This document shows, one piece after another, positions 14,221 to 22,993 of a stretch of DNA of 37,366 nt (positions are counted from its first letter, which is position 1; each line of letters begins with the position of its first letter). The DNA lies in assembly GCA_036652795.1 (NCBI GenBank), contig JAVVVD010000012.1, positions 1 through 37,366 of the forward strand, read 5' to 3'. The notes under the pieces were generated by a model. The model made no database searches and was not told the DNA's origin. It worked only from the letters and a program-made list of their open reading frames with translations. The DNA is from JAVVVD01 sp036652795 (lineage in GTDB: Bacteria; Bacillota; Clostridia; Christensenellales; CAG-138). Made by a program: the position numbers and the translations under genes.

Positions 14221-15995
14221 TCATAATAATATGCGCCTCTGTGCTGTTTATCCTTATGCTGCTGTTCCCATTGATGGGCAGCGTTGTATCCTACCACAAA
14301 AATAAAACAAAACCATTATTCATAAATCCATCCAAAAGCAAGGATCCACGCTATTTTTCGTTGTCGTTTTCGCATCTGTTCGATTCTAGCTGGGAGCATT
14401 ACGATGGCTCCGGCACGCTTAAGCTTTCAAGGCCCGAAACCATAACGGAGGCGGATACGGTTAGCAGCTATTCCGATGTATGCACTAGCATCGTTTTTGC
14501 CCAGACCACTGATTTTGCGCCACCGCCCGGCACGGTATTTCAAAAAGAGATTTATGCAAAGCAAAATGCCCGTTTATGCGGCATACCGTCCGCAAGGGCT
14601 GTATGCTGCAAAAAGGATCTTATACTCGGCGATGATATCCACATAGACCGCTGGGCTGATGCTGAGGGTACCTTTGCCGTATATGATGGATGCGACCTTG
14701 GGCTTAGCGCAAGCAGTGCCACGCTGCTTATGTTGGGCCACAACTGCAAATTTAAACGTCTCTTCTCACCCATAATATGCTTTGGCCAATATCCCGGCGC
14801 TGAAATTCCGCCATCTGTCGACACGCGCAGCATACCGGCCGTTATCTCGCACGAGCTGCTGCGCAACGTTGAATACGTTGAAGCCGCCCATGCCAACAAA
14901 GCCGGCGTTGTGGAATACACGGTAATATCCAATAAGAATGTGGACGTGGTAGAGGATCTTATGGTTCAAGGCGATATACGTTCACACAAAAGCATACGCG
15001 TATGCGATGGCGCGATAGTATGCGGCAACCTGTTTGCGGAAGATGATATTCTGCTTGGTAAAAATGCCTGCGTACTCGGCACAATGTTCACCCAGGGCGA
15101 TGTATTTGCCGATGAGGGCGCGATAGTTGGCCAATATGGCAAAATCAGCTCTGTAATCGCAAGAGGAAAGATTGTGTTTTCGCGCGGTTGCCGCGTGTAT
15201 GGATATGTGAGCAGTGAAGCCGGCGGCATCTGCTGGCCTGATGATCCTGATAACGATAGCCCGCGTGACGCCCCCCCTGCCCCTCGCTACGCCACGCATC
15301 CCCCCTTGCGCACGCACATCTCGTTTGCGTCCGCCGCCGAGTATAACGCACTTGATGAGCTTGGTCTGCGCAAGGATATGCAGCTTGAAGTGGCATCGCT
15401 GCCCGAGGGTGCGCTGAAAGTGAAGCGCAGCCTGTTTTTCGAATGCGCACGATTATCCCGCGTTGAGTTACCCTCCACGATCACCACAATAGAGGATTTT
15501 GCCTTCTTTGGCTGCACTCAGCTTGAAAGCATAGACCTTTCGCGCTGCACTCAGCTTGAAAGCATAGATGAATCAGCGTTCGAGGGCTGCATTTCACTAA
15601 AGGAATTAAAGCTGCCAGCAAGTCTTTTAGTGTTGGGTGTAGCTGCGTTTTCCGGCTGCTCAGCGCTGGAGCGCGTCACGTTCGGCCGCGACAGTAAGCT
15701 GCATGAGCTTGGCAGCCACGCCTTTTTTAACTGTGCGGCGCTAAAAAAAATAAAGCTGCCTCTGCAAATTGAAGTAATTGGTCTCAGCGCGTTCTATGGA
15801 TGCGCATCCCTTGAAAGCATGGAGCTCCCCGCATCAGTGCATGAGATCGGAGGGTACGCATTTTATGGATGCTCCGCCATGCGCAGGCTTTACCTGCATG
15901 CCCCGCTCTCCGATGCACAAAAGGCAGGTATGCCCGAGCATATTGAGCTGTGCTTTACCAGCCATTCTCAGGAGGATACGCATTATGGGTATTAA
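14217..15995 (+). CDS. Membrane-anchored beta-helix (bactofilin-like) and BspA-type leucine-rich-repeat fusion
   Basis: 592 residues. Residues 2-22 form one membrane helix. The middle, about 125-335, is built of short beta-turn rungs such as VVEDLMVQGDIRSHKSIRV, IVCGNLFAEDDILLGKNACV and LGTMFTQGDVFADEGAIVG, the pattern of bactofilin/polymer-forming right-handed beta-helices. A proline-rich linker near 340-365 leads to BspA-like LRR_5 repeats (about 380-570: LPSTITTIEDFAFFGCTQLE, LPASVHEIGGYAFYGCSAM). Both parts are probably outside the membrane or scaffold the synthase from inside; topology is not certain. It overlaps the GT2 gene by 4 bp and the next gene by 11 bp. A 25-bp tandem repeat lies inside the LRR part. 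No catalytic site was seen. Confidence 0.8.
   Translation: MIIIICASVLFILMLLFPLMGSVVSYHKNKTKPLFINPSKSKDPRYFSLSFSHLFDSSWEHYDGSGTLKLSRPETITEADTVSSYSDVCTSIVFAQTTDFAPPPGTVFQKEIYAKQNARLCGIPSARAVCCKKDLILGDDIHIDRWADAEGTFAVYDGCDLGLSASSATLLMLGHNCKFKRLFSPIICFGQYPGAEIPPSVDTRSIPAVISHELLRNVEYVEAAHANKAGVVEYTVISNKNVDVVEDLMVQGDIRSHKSIRVCDGAIVCGNLFAEDDILLGKNACVLGTMFTQGDVFADEGAIVGQYGKISSVIARGKIVFSRGCRVYGYVSSEAGGICWPDDPDNDSPRDAPPAPRYATHPPLRTHISFASAAEYNALDELGLRKDMQLEVASLPEGALKVKRSLFFECARLSRVELPSTITTIEDFAFFGCTQLESIDLSRCTQLESIDESAFEGCISLKELKLPASLLVLGVAAFSGCSALERVTFGRDSKLHELGSHAFFNCAALKKIKLPLQIEVIGLSAFYGCASLESMELPASVHEIGGYAFYGCSAMRRLYLHAPLSDAQKAGMPEHIELCFTSHSQEDTHYGY
15511..15568 (+). repeat. 25-bp direct repeat inside the LRR region (33-bp period)
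   Basis: GCTGCACTCAGCTTGAAAGC plus CATAGA-type continuation occurs at 15511-15535 and again at 15544-15568. It duplicates an 11-residue unit (CTQLESIDLSR), half an LRR, suggesting recent slippage within the repeat array. Confidence 0.8.
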
Positions 15996-17061
15996 AAGAT
16001 TTTTTGGCGCCCTATTTGGGCTTGTACTGCTCGCGGCGGTTATCATCGCATGTATAGTTTCCACGCACACACTCTCTACCATGCAGGCAGAGCATGCCGC
16101 TGTACCCATGCCTACCCCGATTTATGGTGAGCAGGGTCTGCCCTATGGTATGCAGCTTGACGCAGATCCGTATCTTGTTGAGGATGGCTACGCATTTTTT
16201 GACGACAGAACTGTTCCGCTCTACAAGCGCGATAACGAAATGCTCCTCGCCTATGCAGATACCACGGCAAGGTTTTTAGCTTCGCTGCCCGAGGGTGTGC
16301 GCCGTTATATGATGATCGTCCCAACGCGCGCCACATTTGAAGAAAGCCTATCATCATATACGGATGATGAGAATGCAGCAATAAACGATATCAGCGCCCT
16401 TATGCCCGACGACGTAATCTGTATAGACCTTATAAAAGCACTTGCTCCACACAAATCGGAATACATATACTTTTTAACCGATAAAAGCTGGACAGCACCG
16501 GCTGCCCGCTATGCGGCTTTGGCCTACGCCGATAGCAGCGACCTGGAGCTTCCCCCGCTAGACGATTATTATTACGCCAACTTGACGTCAGACTACAGCG
16601 GATTACTGCGTGAAGTAAACGGGCACACGATAGATCGCAGCTTGCACGACCACATAGCGTTCTATACGCCAATATACGGCAATAATCTACAGACCGTCAT
16701 GCTCAGGCGCTCATCAGACCTGTACGAAGCGCATGTTTCACCTGCCGTATCGCTCTCCCGCCGTAATATAAGTATATATATCGCGTCTAGGTTTTCGCAC
16801 TCCATACTTCAAGGCGATGCAAATAACGGTAAAACGTTGATTATATTTGGCGATAACGTAGCAAAGTTATTTGCCCCGTGGCTAACGCCCTGTTATGAAA
16901 ACGTTATACTTATAAATTCGAAATGGTATCATGATGGTGTGGATGGCCTACGCAAGATATTTGAGGAGTATAACGTGACTGACTTCATATGCATGCAATC
17001 CATTTTTTCGTATTCAGGCGATATATCCATTTGGAAAACGGATAATCTGATATTGGATTAA
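15985..17061 (+). CDS. DHHW/AlgX-like SGNH-fold protein, catalytic residues replaced (copy 1)
   Basis: 358 residues from the ATG at 15985, which follows GGAGG by nine bases; it overlaps the LRR gene in another frame. One membrane helix (about 7-27) anchors an extracytoplasmic domain. The region IDLIKALAPHKSEYIYFLTD, then KSWTAPAARYAALAYA (about 147-182) aligns with the family motif VDL...L..H....YY.TDHHWT..GA..AY. The name-giving DHHW is DKSW here (166-169), so both histidines are lost. The usual nucleophile motif GDS(F/Y) appears as GDN (289-291). Related proteins O-acetylate or bind exopolysaccharides, so this copy is likely a non-catalytic glycan-binding protein. A paralogue follows immediately. 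Confidence 0.82.
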   Translation: MGIKRFFGALFGLVLLAAVIIACIVSTHTLSTMQAEHAAVPMPTPIYGEQGLPYGMQLDADPYLVEDGYAFFDDRTVPLYKRDNEMLLAYADTTARFLASLPEGVRRYMMIVPTRATFEESLSSYTDDENAAINDISALMPDDVICIDLIKALAPHKSEYIYFLTDKSWTAPAARYAALAYADSSDLELPPLDDYYYANLTSDYSGLLREVNGHTIDRSLHDHIAFYTPIYGNNLQTVMLRRSSDLYEAHVSPAVSLSRRNISIYIASRFSHSILQGDANNGKTLIIFGDNVAKLFAPWLTPCYENVILINSKWYHDGVDGLRKIFEEYNVTDFICMQSIFSYSGDISIWKTDNLILD

Positions 17062-17083
17062 ATCGTGGATTGTCTCGCTTCGC

Positions 17084-17141
17084 TCTACCAAAGCATATTG
17101 GGCTGTGCTTCACAAGCTGCACGCTGGAGGATACTGATATT
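17084..17141 (+). pseudogene. Remnant of the LRR gene 3' end left by tandem duplication
   Basis: The gap between the two DHHW-like genes encodes LPKHIGLCFTSCTLEDTD, matching MPEHIELCFTSHSQEDTH at the end of the LRR gene (about 15929-15984). The DNA matches over the GCATATTG.GCTGTGCTT and GGAGGATAC blocks, including the ribosome site. So the duplicated unit began inside the LRR gene and carried its tail along. The copy has two extra bases, so it runs in frame into the second DHHW-like gene. Confidence 0.75.
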
Positions 17142-18254
17142 ATGGAAATTAAAAGATTACTGGGTGCTCTGTTGGGGCTTGTGTTGCTTGCAGCAGTTAT
17201 TGCCATATCCATATTTTCCACACAAGAGCTTTCTGAAATAAAGGCCGAAGCTGTGCAGCCCACACCTACCCCCACTTACGGTGAGCAGGGTCTGCCCTAC
17301 GGTATGCAGCTTGATACAGCTCCATATCTTATTGAAGACGGATATGCCTTCTTTAAAGACAGAATAGTTCCTCTCTATAAGCGCAACAACGAAACGCTCC
17401 TCACCTACGCGGATACCACGGCAAGGTTTTTAGCTTCGCTGCCCCAAAACGTGCGAAGCTATATAATGCTTATTCCAACACGTGCCGCATTTGAAGAAAG
17501 CCTATCGGCATATACGGACGATGAGAATGCAGCGATAAACGATATCGGCGCCCTGATGCCCGCCGGCGTAACCTGTGTGAACCTTATAAAAACACTTGCT
17601 GCGCACAAATCGGAATACATATATTTCCGTACAGACGACAGCTGGACGGCACAGGCTGCCCGCTATGCGGCATTAGCCTATGCCAATAAAGCAGGTCTTG
17701 AGCTTCCTCAGCTTGACGAGTATTATTATTACAACATATTGGAAAGCCATAAAGGTATACTGTATGAGATAAACGGGCATGAAATACCGCCCAAGCTATA
17801 TGATTATGTGGCGTTTTACACGCCGATATACGGTAAAAATCTGCAAACAGTAACTCTCAGACATGCAGCCGGTCAATATGAAACGCATGATTCACCCGCC
17901 GTGGCATTGTCGCGCCGCAGCAAAAATATATTTATCGCGCCGTATTTTTCGCACTCCATACTGCATGGCGACAAGAATAACGGTAAAACAGTGGTGATAT
18001 TTGGCAGCAGCGAAGCAAAGCTGTTTGCCCCATGGCTCACGCCGGTGTATGAAAATGTTATACTTATAAGCGCAGCTCGTTATCAGGATGGGGTTGAGGG
18101 ATTTCGCAAACTGTTTGAAGATTATAACGTGACAGACTTCATATTTATGCAATCCATTACGTCGCCAAACGATTCGCCCGGCTCAAAGGCAGATAAGCTG
18201 ATATTAAACCCTGATAACACAAGTATTCCACAACAAGGAGGTGACACACAATGA
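17142..18254 (+). CDS. DHHW/AlgX-like SGNH-fold protein, catalytic residues replaced (copy 2)
   Basis: 370 residues from the ATG at 17142, nine bases after CTGGAGG; an open frame extends upstream to 17070 but that part is the LRR remnant. Long identical stretches with the preceding protein (GEQGLPYGMQLD, YADTTARFLASLP, KLFAPWLTP.YENVILI) show tandem duplication. The DHHW motif is DDSW (165-168) and the nucleophile motif is GSS (288-290), so this copy keeps a serine where copy 1 has asparagine but still lacks the histidine. One membrane helix (about 7-27) anchors it outside the membrane. Probable role: binding or guiding the nascent polysaccharide. Its stop overlaps the next start (ATGA). Confidence 0.82.
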   Translation: MEIKRLLGALLGLVLLAAVIAISIFSTQELSEIKAEAVQPTPTPTYGEQGLPYGMQLDTAPYLIEDGYAFFKDRIVPLYKRNNETLLTYADTTARFLASLPQNVRSYIMLIPTRAAFEESLSAYTDDENAAINDIGALMPAGVTCVNLIKTLAAHKSEYIYFRTDDSWTAQAARYAALAYANKAGLELPQLDEYYYYNILESHKGILYEINGHEIPPKLYDYVAFYTPIYGKNLQTVTLRHAAGQYETHDSPAVALSRRSKNIFIAPYFSHSILHGDKNNGKTVVIFGSSEAKLFAPWLTPVYENVILISAARYQDGVEGFRKLFEDYNVTDFIFMQSITSPNDSPGSKADKLILNPDNTSIPQQGGDTQ

Positions 18255-19039
18255 CTAATCTATTTAGCGATGTATTCATACTGTTTGCAAAAACCCTGGG
18301 CGCTCAAGACGCGCTGCTTCCCTACGCGAAGTATCTCAATTTAGCGCTGCCTGTGATCGCAGGGCTATGCTGCTTTATCGGTTATAAGCTCTTTCGCGCC
18401 ATATTCGCCGCGCTTGCATTCATGCTAATGAGTATAGGCACCTGTATGCTGCTTAAAAATATAGTGGATTGGAACGTAGTAGTTACCGCCATCGCGGTAT
18501 TTGGTACTCTGACCATGTTCTTCGCTTTCAATGCGCGAAAACTTGGCGCGCTATTCATATGCGGCTTTTTCGGATGGGCGCTTGCCGCGGTATTCACGCA
18601 GTCGCTCTGGATTTGCGCTGTTGCAGCATTGGTGCTGGCGCTATGCTCAATGTATGCGCCAAAACACCTTGTAATAGCATCCACCTCCGTGTGGGGCGCG
18701 CTGTTCCTTGCCCGTTTTATCACCACAGCCTTTGGATTTGATCACCCTCTATATGTCGTGGTTGGCATCGTGCTGCTTTGCGCGATAGGCGTTATAATAC
18801 AAGAGCTTACAAACGTGCGCGCACTGCCTATACAGATAATAAAGCCCGACAGCAGGCTATATCCATCAAATAGAGCGGCTGCCAAAACGCCGCATATATC
18901 GAATATAGCGATGGCTCGAAAGGCTCGCGCCGCCGCCAAGTATCATCCCGTGCATTCAAAAAAAACAATACGTCGCTCCGCGATGCTGGACAACAAGGGT
19001 TATTGTCCAACCCATGCAAACGCGCAAAAGAGGAATTAA
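18251..19039 (+). CDS. Multi-pass membrane protein (DUF4203/TMEM198-like)
   Basis: 262 residues. The start is preceded by AAGGAGGTG and overlaps the previous stop by 4 bp. Seven or so hydrophobic helices fill residues 25-190 (YLNLALPVIAGLCCFIGYKL, AALAFMLMSIGTCMLL, VVVTAIAVFGTLTMFFAF, LGALFICGFFGWALAAVFTQ and others). The glycine-rich pairs resemble the TMEM198/DUF4203 type of membrane protein, a loose match from memory. The C-terminal 70 residues are polar and very basic (AMARKARAAAKYHP, HSKKTIRRS), likely cytoplasmic. Function unknown; its place in the operon suggests a structural partner of the synthase complex. Confidence 0.75.
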   Translation: MTNLFSDVFILFAKTLGAQDALLPYAKYLNLALPVIAGLCCFIGYKLFRAIFAALAFMLMSIGTCMLLKNIVDWNVVVTAIAVFGTLTMFFAFNARKLGALFICGFFGWALAAVFTQSLWICAVAALVLALCSMYAPKHLVIASTSVWGALFLARFITTAFGFDHPLYVVVGIVLLCAIGVIIQELTNVRALPIQIIKPDSRLYPSNRAAAKTPHISNIAMARKARAAAKYHPVHSKKTIRRSAMLDNKGYCPTHANAQKRN

Positions 19040-19040
19040 T

Positions 19041-19721
19041 ATGGAGATTACGTTTCGTAAAGAGCATAAATATCTGCTTCCCCGCACCGATTATTTGCGT
19101 ATACGCGGTATGCTGATGGGCTTAATGGAATATGACAAGCATGGCGGCAGCGATGGGTATATGGTAAGTTCGCTCTACTTTGATTCCGCAGACGACCGCG
19201 ATTTGTATGATGCGATGAATGGCAACATGGAAAAGCGTAAGGTGCGCCTTAGAGTGTACGACCCGCTATCCAGCACAGTAAATCTTGAATTTAAGTGTAA
19301 GTTTGGTTCTGACGGAGTAAAGCGCGCAATGCGCATAAGCCGGAATGAGGCGCTTCGTATGCTGCATTGTGACTATGCTTTCTTGCTCGATCATGATGAT
19401 CCGCTGGCGCTTACGCTGTATAACCGGCTGCTTACAGGCGGTTATAGCGCCAAAACGTTGGTGCAGTACCATAGGCTTGCATATACCTATCCAGTATCTA
19501 ATGTGAGGATAACCTACGATACCGGCACGCGTTCTTCATACATAGCAGAGGATTTTTTTAAGCAAAGCCCTCTGCTCGCGCCGCTGCTTCCACCCGACCT
19601 TGGTATACTCGAGGTCAAATTCAATAATTTTCTGCCCAGCCCAATAAAACAGGCACTCAGTGCAATCGATGCGCTGAGCGCGGCAAACAGTAAATACGCC
19701 GTTTCCAGACTTACATTCTAG
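19041..19721 (+). CDS. VTC-domain protein (polyphosphate-polymerase-like fold)
   Basis: 226 residues from the ATG at 19041, four to five bases after AGAGGA; a start at 19014 inside the previous gene is less likely. The N-terminus FRKEHKYLLPRTDYLRIRG, the SLYFDS motif, KVRLRVY (67-73) and LEFKCK (82-87) place it in the VTC family, whose eukaryotic members polymerise polyphosphate inside a positively charged tunnel. EVKFNNFLPSPIKQAL near the end is the usual last element. In bacteria this domain is found beside DUF4956 and CotH genes, as here. The bacterial function is not settled; polyphosphate synthesis or nucleotide/phosphate sensing are possibilities. Confidence 0.9.
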   Translation: MEITFRKEHKYLLPRTDYLRIRGMLMGLMEYDKHGGSDGYMVSSLYFDSADDRDLYDAMNGNMEKRKVRLRVYDPLSSTVNLEFKCKFGSDGVKRAMRISRNEALRMLHCDYAFLLDHDDPLALTLYNRLLTGGYSAKTLVQYHRLAYTYPVSNVRITYDTGTRSSYIAEDFFKQSPLLAPLLPPDLGILEVKFNNFLPSPIKQALSAIDALSAANSKYAVSRLTF

Positions 19722-19762
19722 AACCGCTAACTATAAATATTTAAAATGGAGAGTACGCTTAA

Positions 19763-20443
19763 ATGAAAGAATATATCCTGCAAAGCCTGACAGATCTTTC
19801 AACGCTGGACCTTAACACCGTACTGCTTAACAACGCGGTATCGCTTGTGCTGTGCATATTCATAATGTTCACCTACTACATAACATATTCTGGCACGGCA
19901 TACAGCAAGAAGTTCAACGTATCACTTGGTATGATAGTGCTTGTTACAACGCTTATTATGAGCATTATCAGCAACAACATCGCACTTTCTCTGGGCATGG
20001 TCGGCGCACTGAGCATAATCCGCTTCCGCACAGCTGTAAAGGATGTGCGCGATGCCACATTTATTTTCTGGGGCATAGCTGTGGGCATATGCTGCGGTGT
20101 TTCGCAATATGTGCTATCAGCAGTAAGCTCTGTTGTAGTATTCCTGTTCCTGCTGGCGCTGCGCCAAGTCGGGCCGGACGGAAAACTTTTACTTATCGTG
20201 CGCAGCGACATATATTCCCAAAACCGCGTTGAAACGGCTGTGGGCGGATATTTTGGGAAGCACGCGCGGCAGATAATGAAAAATGCCACCGCCGAAAGCT
20301 GTGAAATAATCTACACCTTGCGTCAAAGCGTCCTGGCTAAGGCCAAGCTGCGCAACCATGTTGACATAGTTGAAAAGCTCATCAAAACCGATGGCGTAAA
20401 CAGCGTGAATCTGGTTGAACAAACTGACGATATAGGCCGCTAA
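19763..20443 (+). CDS. DUF4956 membrane protein
   Basis: 226 residues. Three to four membrane helices occupy residues 20-130 (VSLVLCIFIMFTYYITYSG, LGMIVLVTTLIMSII, VLSAVSSVVVFLFLLAL). The segment GALSIIRFRTAVKDVRDATF is the most conserved part of the family. The C-terminal 80 residues form a soluble ferredoxin-like region (LLIVRSDIYSQNRVETAV ... DIVEKLIKTDGVNSVNLVEQ). The start is preceded by GGAGAG. The protein is regularly adjacent to VTC-domain and CotH genes; it may be a membrane partner of the VTC-domain protein. No enzymatic motif seen. Confidence 0.9.
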   Translation: MKEYILQSLTDLSTLDLNTVLLNNAVSLVLCIFIMFTYYITYSGTAYSKKFNVSLGMIVLVTTLIMSIISNNIALSLGMVGALSIIRFRTAVKDVRDATFIFWGIAVGICCGVSQYVLSAVSSVVVFLFLLALRQVGPDGKLLLIVRSDIYSQNRVETAVGGYFGKHARQIMKNATAESCEIIYTLRQSVLAKAKLRNHVDIVEKLIKTDGVNSVNLVEQTDDIGR

Positions 20444-20463
20444 AGCGAGGAAGGACAGTACTT

Positions 20464-21852
20464 ATGCGCAAGGCGTTAAGCGTCATTTTCATGATTGGTG
20501 CAGTGCTGCTGGCGGCCTTCACGATACAACATGTAGAGCTCTCCGTAGCCCGAAAATCCGCCATCGAAATGGAGCCGCCGGCGCCGTCCGTGTGTGAACA
20601 CGGCGCTGATACCTTCTGCTCCCATCTGCCGCTAATCATGATAAATACCGATGGGCAGCGCATACAAAAGGAAAGCAAGATATGGACTGATATAGCTGTG
20701 CTGGATGGAGAAGGTATGCATCATACGGACGATCTCCCCCCGTTTAGCACCGCTGCCACAGTTAAATACAGGGGTGCTTCCTCCTATGCTGTGTTTGATA
20801 AAAAATCCTACAGAATCAAGTTCTTCAAGCACAAAGAAGGAAAAGCCGAAATGCCATATGCCCTTGCAGGTATGGCCGCCGACTGCGAATGGGTGCTAAA
20901 CGGTCCGTTTCTCGACCGTACGCTGCTTCGTAATTACATCACATTTGGCGTATGCCGCGGGATGTTTGAATGGTCGCCTGACACACGTTTTTGCGAGCTG
21001 TTTATCGACGGCAAATACCAGGGCGTTTATCTTATCATCGAGCCTATCACCGTAGGCCCGGGGCGTATCGAACTCACCCCATTCGGCCTGCTCTCCGGTC
21101 AAACGGCATATCTTGTACACCGCGACCGCAGCAATACCGAGCTGGATCCCCTTACCACCTACGGCAACACCACTGGAATGACCCATGGAGAGGTAAGCAT
21201 AGATTACCCCTCCGCCACTAAGCTTACACCAGTGCAGCGCAGGTGGATAGAGAAGGATTTTAACCGTTTTGAGCAGGTTCTCTACTCCGATGATTTTGCA
21301 AACCCCGCAACTGGCTACGCTGCATATATAGACGTAGCCTCCTTTGTAGACTATTATATAATCAATGAGTTTTCGATGACTGTGGATGCAAGCCAGCTTT
21401 CCACCTATTTGTACAAGCCACTCAACGGTAAGCTGCACATGACTGTTTGGGACTTTAACAATGCATACAACAACTTCCCATGGTCGATAAAGTATTGCGA
21501 TAAATTCTATATTACCAACAAGAACTGGTATGATAGGTTGTTGCAGGACAGGGCGTTTACTGATATTGTTGTGGAGCGGTATCATGAGCTGCGGCAAGGA
21601 TTAATTAGCGATGAGCAGCTTTTTGCCGCAATCGATGATGGCGTGCGGATTCTTGGCGATGCCGTTAACAGAAACTTTGATATATGGGGCTATACGTTTA
21701 AAGAGAAGATGCTCTCAGATAATGACGATGGGAGCGTACGTGATCCAAGAAGCTACAATGAGGCCATAGCTATGCTTAAAAGCACCATAGCTAAACGCGG
21801 CGACTTTTTGGATGCCCACATACAGGAGCTATATGAATTATGTATCAATTGA
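20464..21852 (+). CDS. CotH-family atypical protein kinase, membrane-anchored
   Basis: 462 residues. A membrane helix at about 5-22 acts as signal anchor. CotH motifs are visible in order: VKYRGASSYAVFDKKSYRIK (100-119), the lysine-containing nucleotide site; EWVLNGPFLDRTLLRNYITF (142-161); ELFIDGKYQGVYLIIEPI (178-195); and the metal-binding aspartate in TVWDFNNAYNN (327-337, D330). CotH of Bacillus phosphorylates spore-coat proteins; homologues beside VTC/DUF4956 genes are widespread in Firmicutes. The predicted location is outside the membrane, so its target could be the LRR or DHHW-like proteins of this operon or the glycan itself; this is inference. Ribosome site GGAAGGA. Confidence 0.9.
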   Translation: MRKALSVIFMIGAVLLAAFTIQHVELSVARKSAIEMEPPAPSVCEHGADTFCSHLPLIMINTDGQRIQKESKIWTDIAVLDGEGMHHTDDLPPFSTAATVKYRGASSYAVFDKKSYRIKFFKHKEGKAEMPYALAGMAADCEWVLNGPFLDRTLLRNYITFGVCRGMFEWSPDTRFCELFIDGKYQGVYLIIEPITVGPGRIELTPFGLLSGQTAYLVHRDRSNTELDPLTTYGNTTGMTHGEVSIDYPSATKLTPVQRRWIEKDFNRFEQVLYSDDFANPATGYAAYIDVASFVDYYIINEFSMTVDASQLSTYLYKPLNGKLHMTVWDFNNAYNNFPWSIKYCDKFYITNKNWYDRLLQDRAFTDIVVERYHELRQGLISDEQLFAAIDDGVRILGDAVNRNFDIWGYTFKEKMLSDNDDGSVRDPRSYNEAIAMLKSTIAKRGDFLDAHIQELYELCIN

Positions 21853-21873
21853 TACTGAAAGGCAGATTTAAAC

Positions 21874-22989
21874 ATGGCCGGTAAGATCAAAGGTCTACTT
21901 GTATTCGGAACCCGCCCGGAGGCGATAAAAATGTGTCCGTTGGTAAAAGAATTAAAAACGCGAGACTGGATTGAAACACGGGTATGTGTTACTGGGCAGC
22001 ACAAGGAAATGCTACAGCAGGTGTTGGATATTTTCGGCATTGTTGCGGACTACAACCTCCTCATAATGAAGCCGGAGCAAACGCTATTTGATGTTACCGT
22101 TAGCACGCTTAACCGCATAAAGGTTACGCTTGAGGGTTATTTGCCCGACATCGTGTTTGTTCATGGCGACACCACCACGGCCTTTACTACCTCCCTCGCA
22201 TGTTACTATCTTCAAATTCCAATTGTACACATCGAGGCTGGTTTGCGCACATATAATATGTTGTCTCCATTTCCTGAGGAATATAACCGTCAGTCGATAG
22301 GTCTTGTGGCGCGCTATCACTTTGCCCCAACAGCGCAGGCACGCAATAACCTTATTAAAGAGGGGAAAAATAGCAACCATATATTTGTTACCGGCAACAC
22401 CGGTATAGATGCACTCAAAGCCACCGTTCGCGAGGACTACCGGCATAAATATCTTGATTGGGCCAATGGCAGCCGTTTGCTTATGGTAACAGCGCATCGG
22501 CGCGAAAACCTTGGCGAGCCCATGCATGGCATGTTCCGAGCTATACGCCGAATTGTTGAGGATTACCCCGATATAAAGGTGATATACCCGGTTCATATGA
22601 ACCCAGCAGTGTATGATATTGCCAATAGTGAGCTTTCGGGATGCAATCGAATAAAGCTTATTAAGCCGCTAAACGCCTTTGATTTCCACAACTTTATGTA
22701 TCGCAGCTACTTTATACTTACGGACAGCGGAGGCATACAGGAAGAAGCGCCGTTTTTAGGTAAACCTGTGCTTGTTATGCGCGACACCACCGAGCGCCCC
22801 GAAGGCATAGCGGCCGGAACGCTAAAGCTTGTGGGAACCGATGAACAATCCATATACGATGCCTGCAAGCTGCTTCTTGAAGATAAAAATGAATATAACA
22901 GGATGGCAAGTGCTCAAAACCCCTATGGGGATGGCAATGCTTCCATAATGATAGCGGATATACTTGAGCATGAGCTGCTGCACAGTTAA
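21874..22989 (+). CDS. wecB: Non-hydrolysing UDP-N-acetylglucosamine 2-epimerase
   Basis: 371 residues, full length. Family motifs: FGTRPEAIKMCPLV near the start, VTGQHKEML, VHGDTTTAFTTSLACYYLQI, HIEAGLRTY, PFPEEYNRQ, NTGIDAL, TAHRRENLGEPM, YPVHMNPAVYD and TDSGGIQEEAPFLGKPVLVM. The catalytic acids and the histidine of THRREN-type motifs are present (here AHRREN). It interconverts UDP-GlcNAc and UDP-ManNAc in the cytoplasm. No UDP-ManNAc dehydrogenase or ManNAc transferase of the wall-teichoic-acid type lies nearby, so in this operon it probably supplies the precursor used by the GT2 synthase. Spacing from the CotH gene is 21 bp. Confidence 0.95.
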   Translation: MAGKIKGLLVFGTRPEAIKMCPLVKELKTRDWIETRVCVTGQHKEMLQQVLDIFGIVADYNLLIMKPEQTLFDVTVSTLNRIKVTLEGYLPDIVFVHGDTTTAFTTSLACYYLQIPIVHIEAGLRTYNMLSPFPEEYNRQSIGLVARYHFAPTAQARNNLIKEGKNSNHIFVTGNTGIDALKATVREDYRHKYLDWANGSRLLMVTAHRRENLGEPMHGMFRAIRRIVEDYPDIKVIYPVHMNPAVYDIANSELSGCNRIKLIKPLNAFDFHNFMYRSYFILTDSGGIQEEAPFLGKPVLVMRDTTERPEGIAAGTLKLVGTDEQSIYDACKLLLEDKNEYNRMASAQNPYGDGNASIMIADILEHELLHS

Positions 22990-22993
22990 ATTG

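Noticed and set aside
17070..17141. Extended N-terminus of the second DHHW-like protein
   Set aside because: The extra 24 codons match the tail of the LRR gene and precede the true ribosome site; treated as a duplication remnant.
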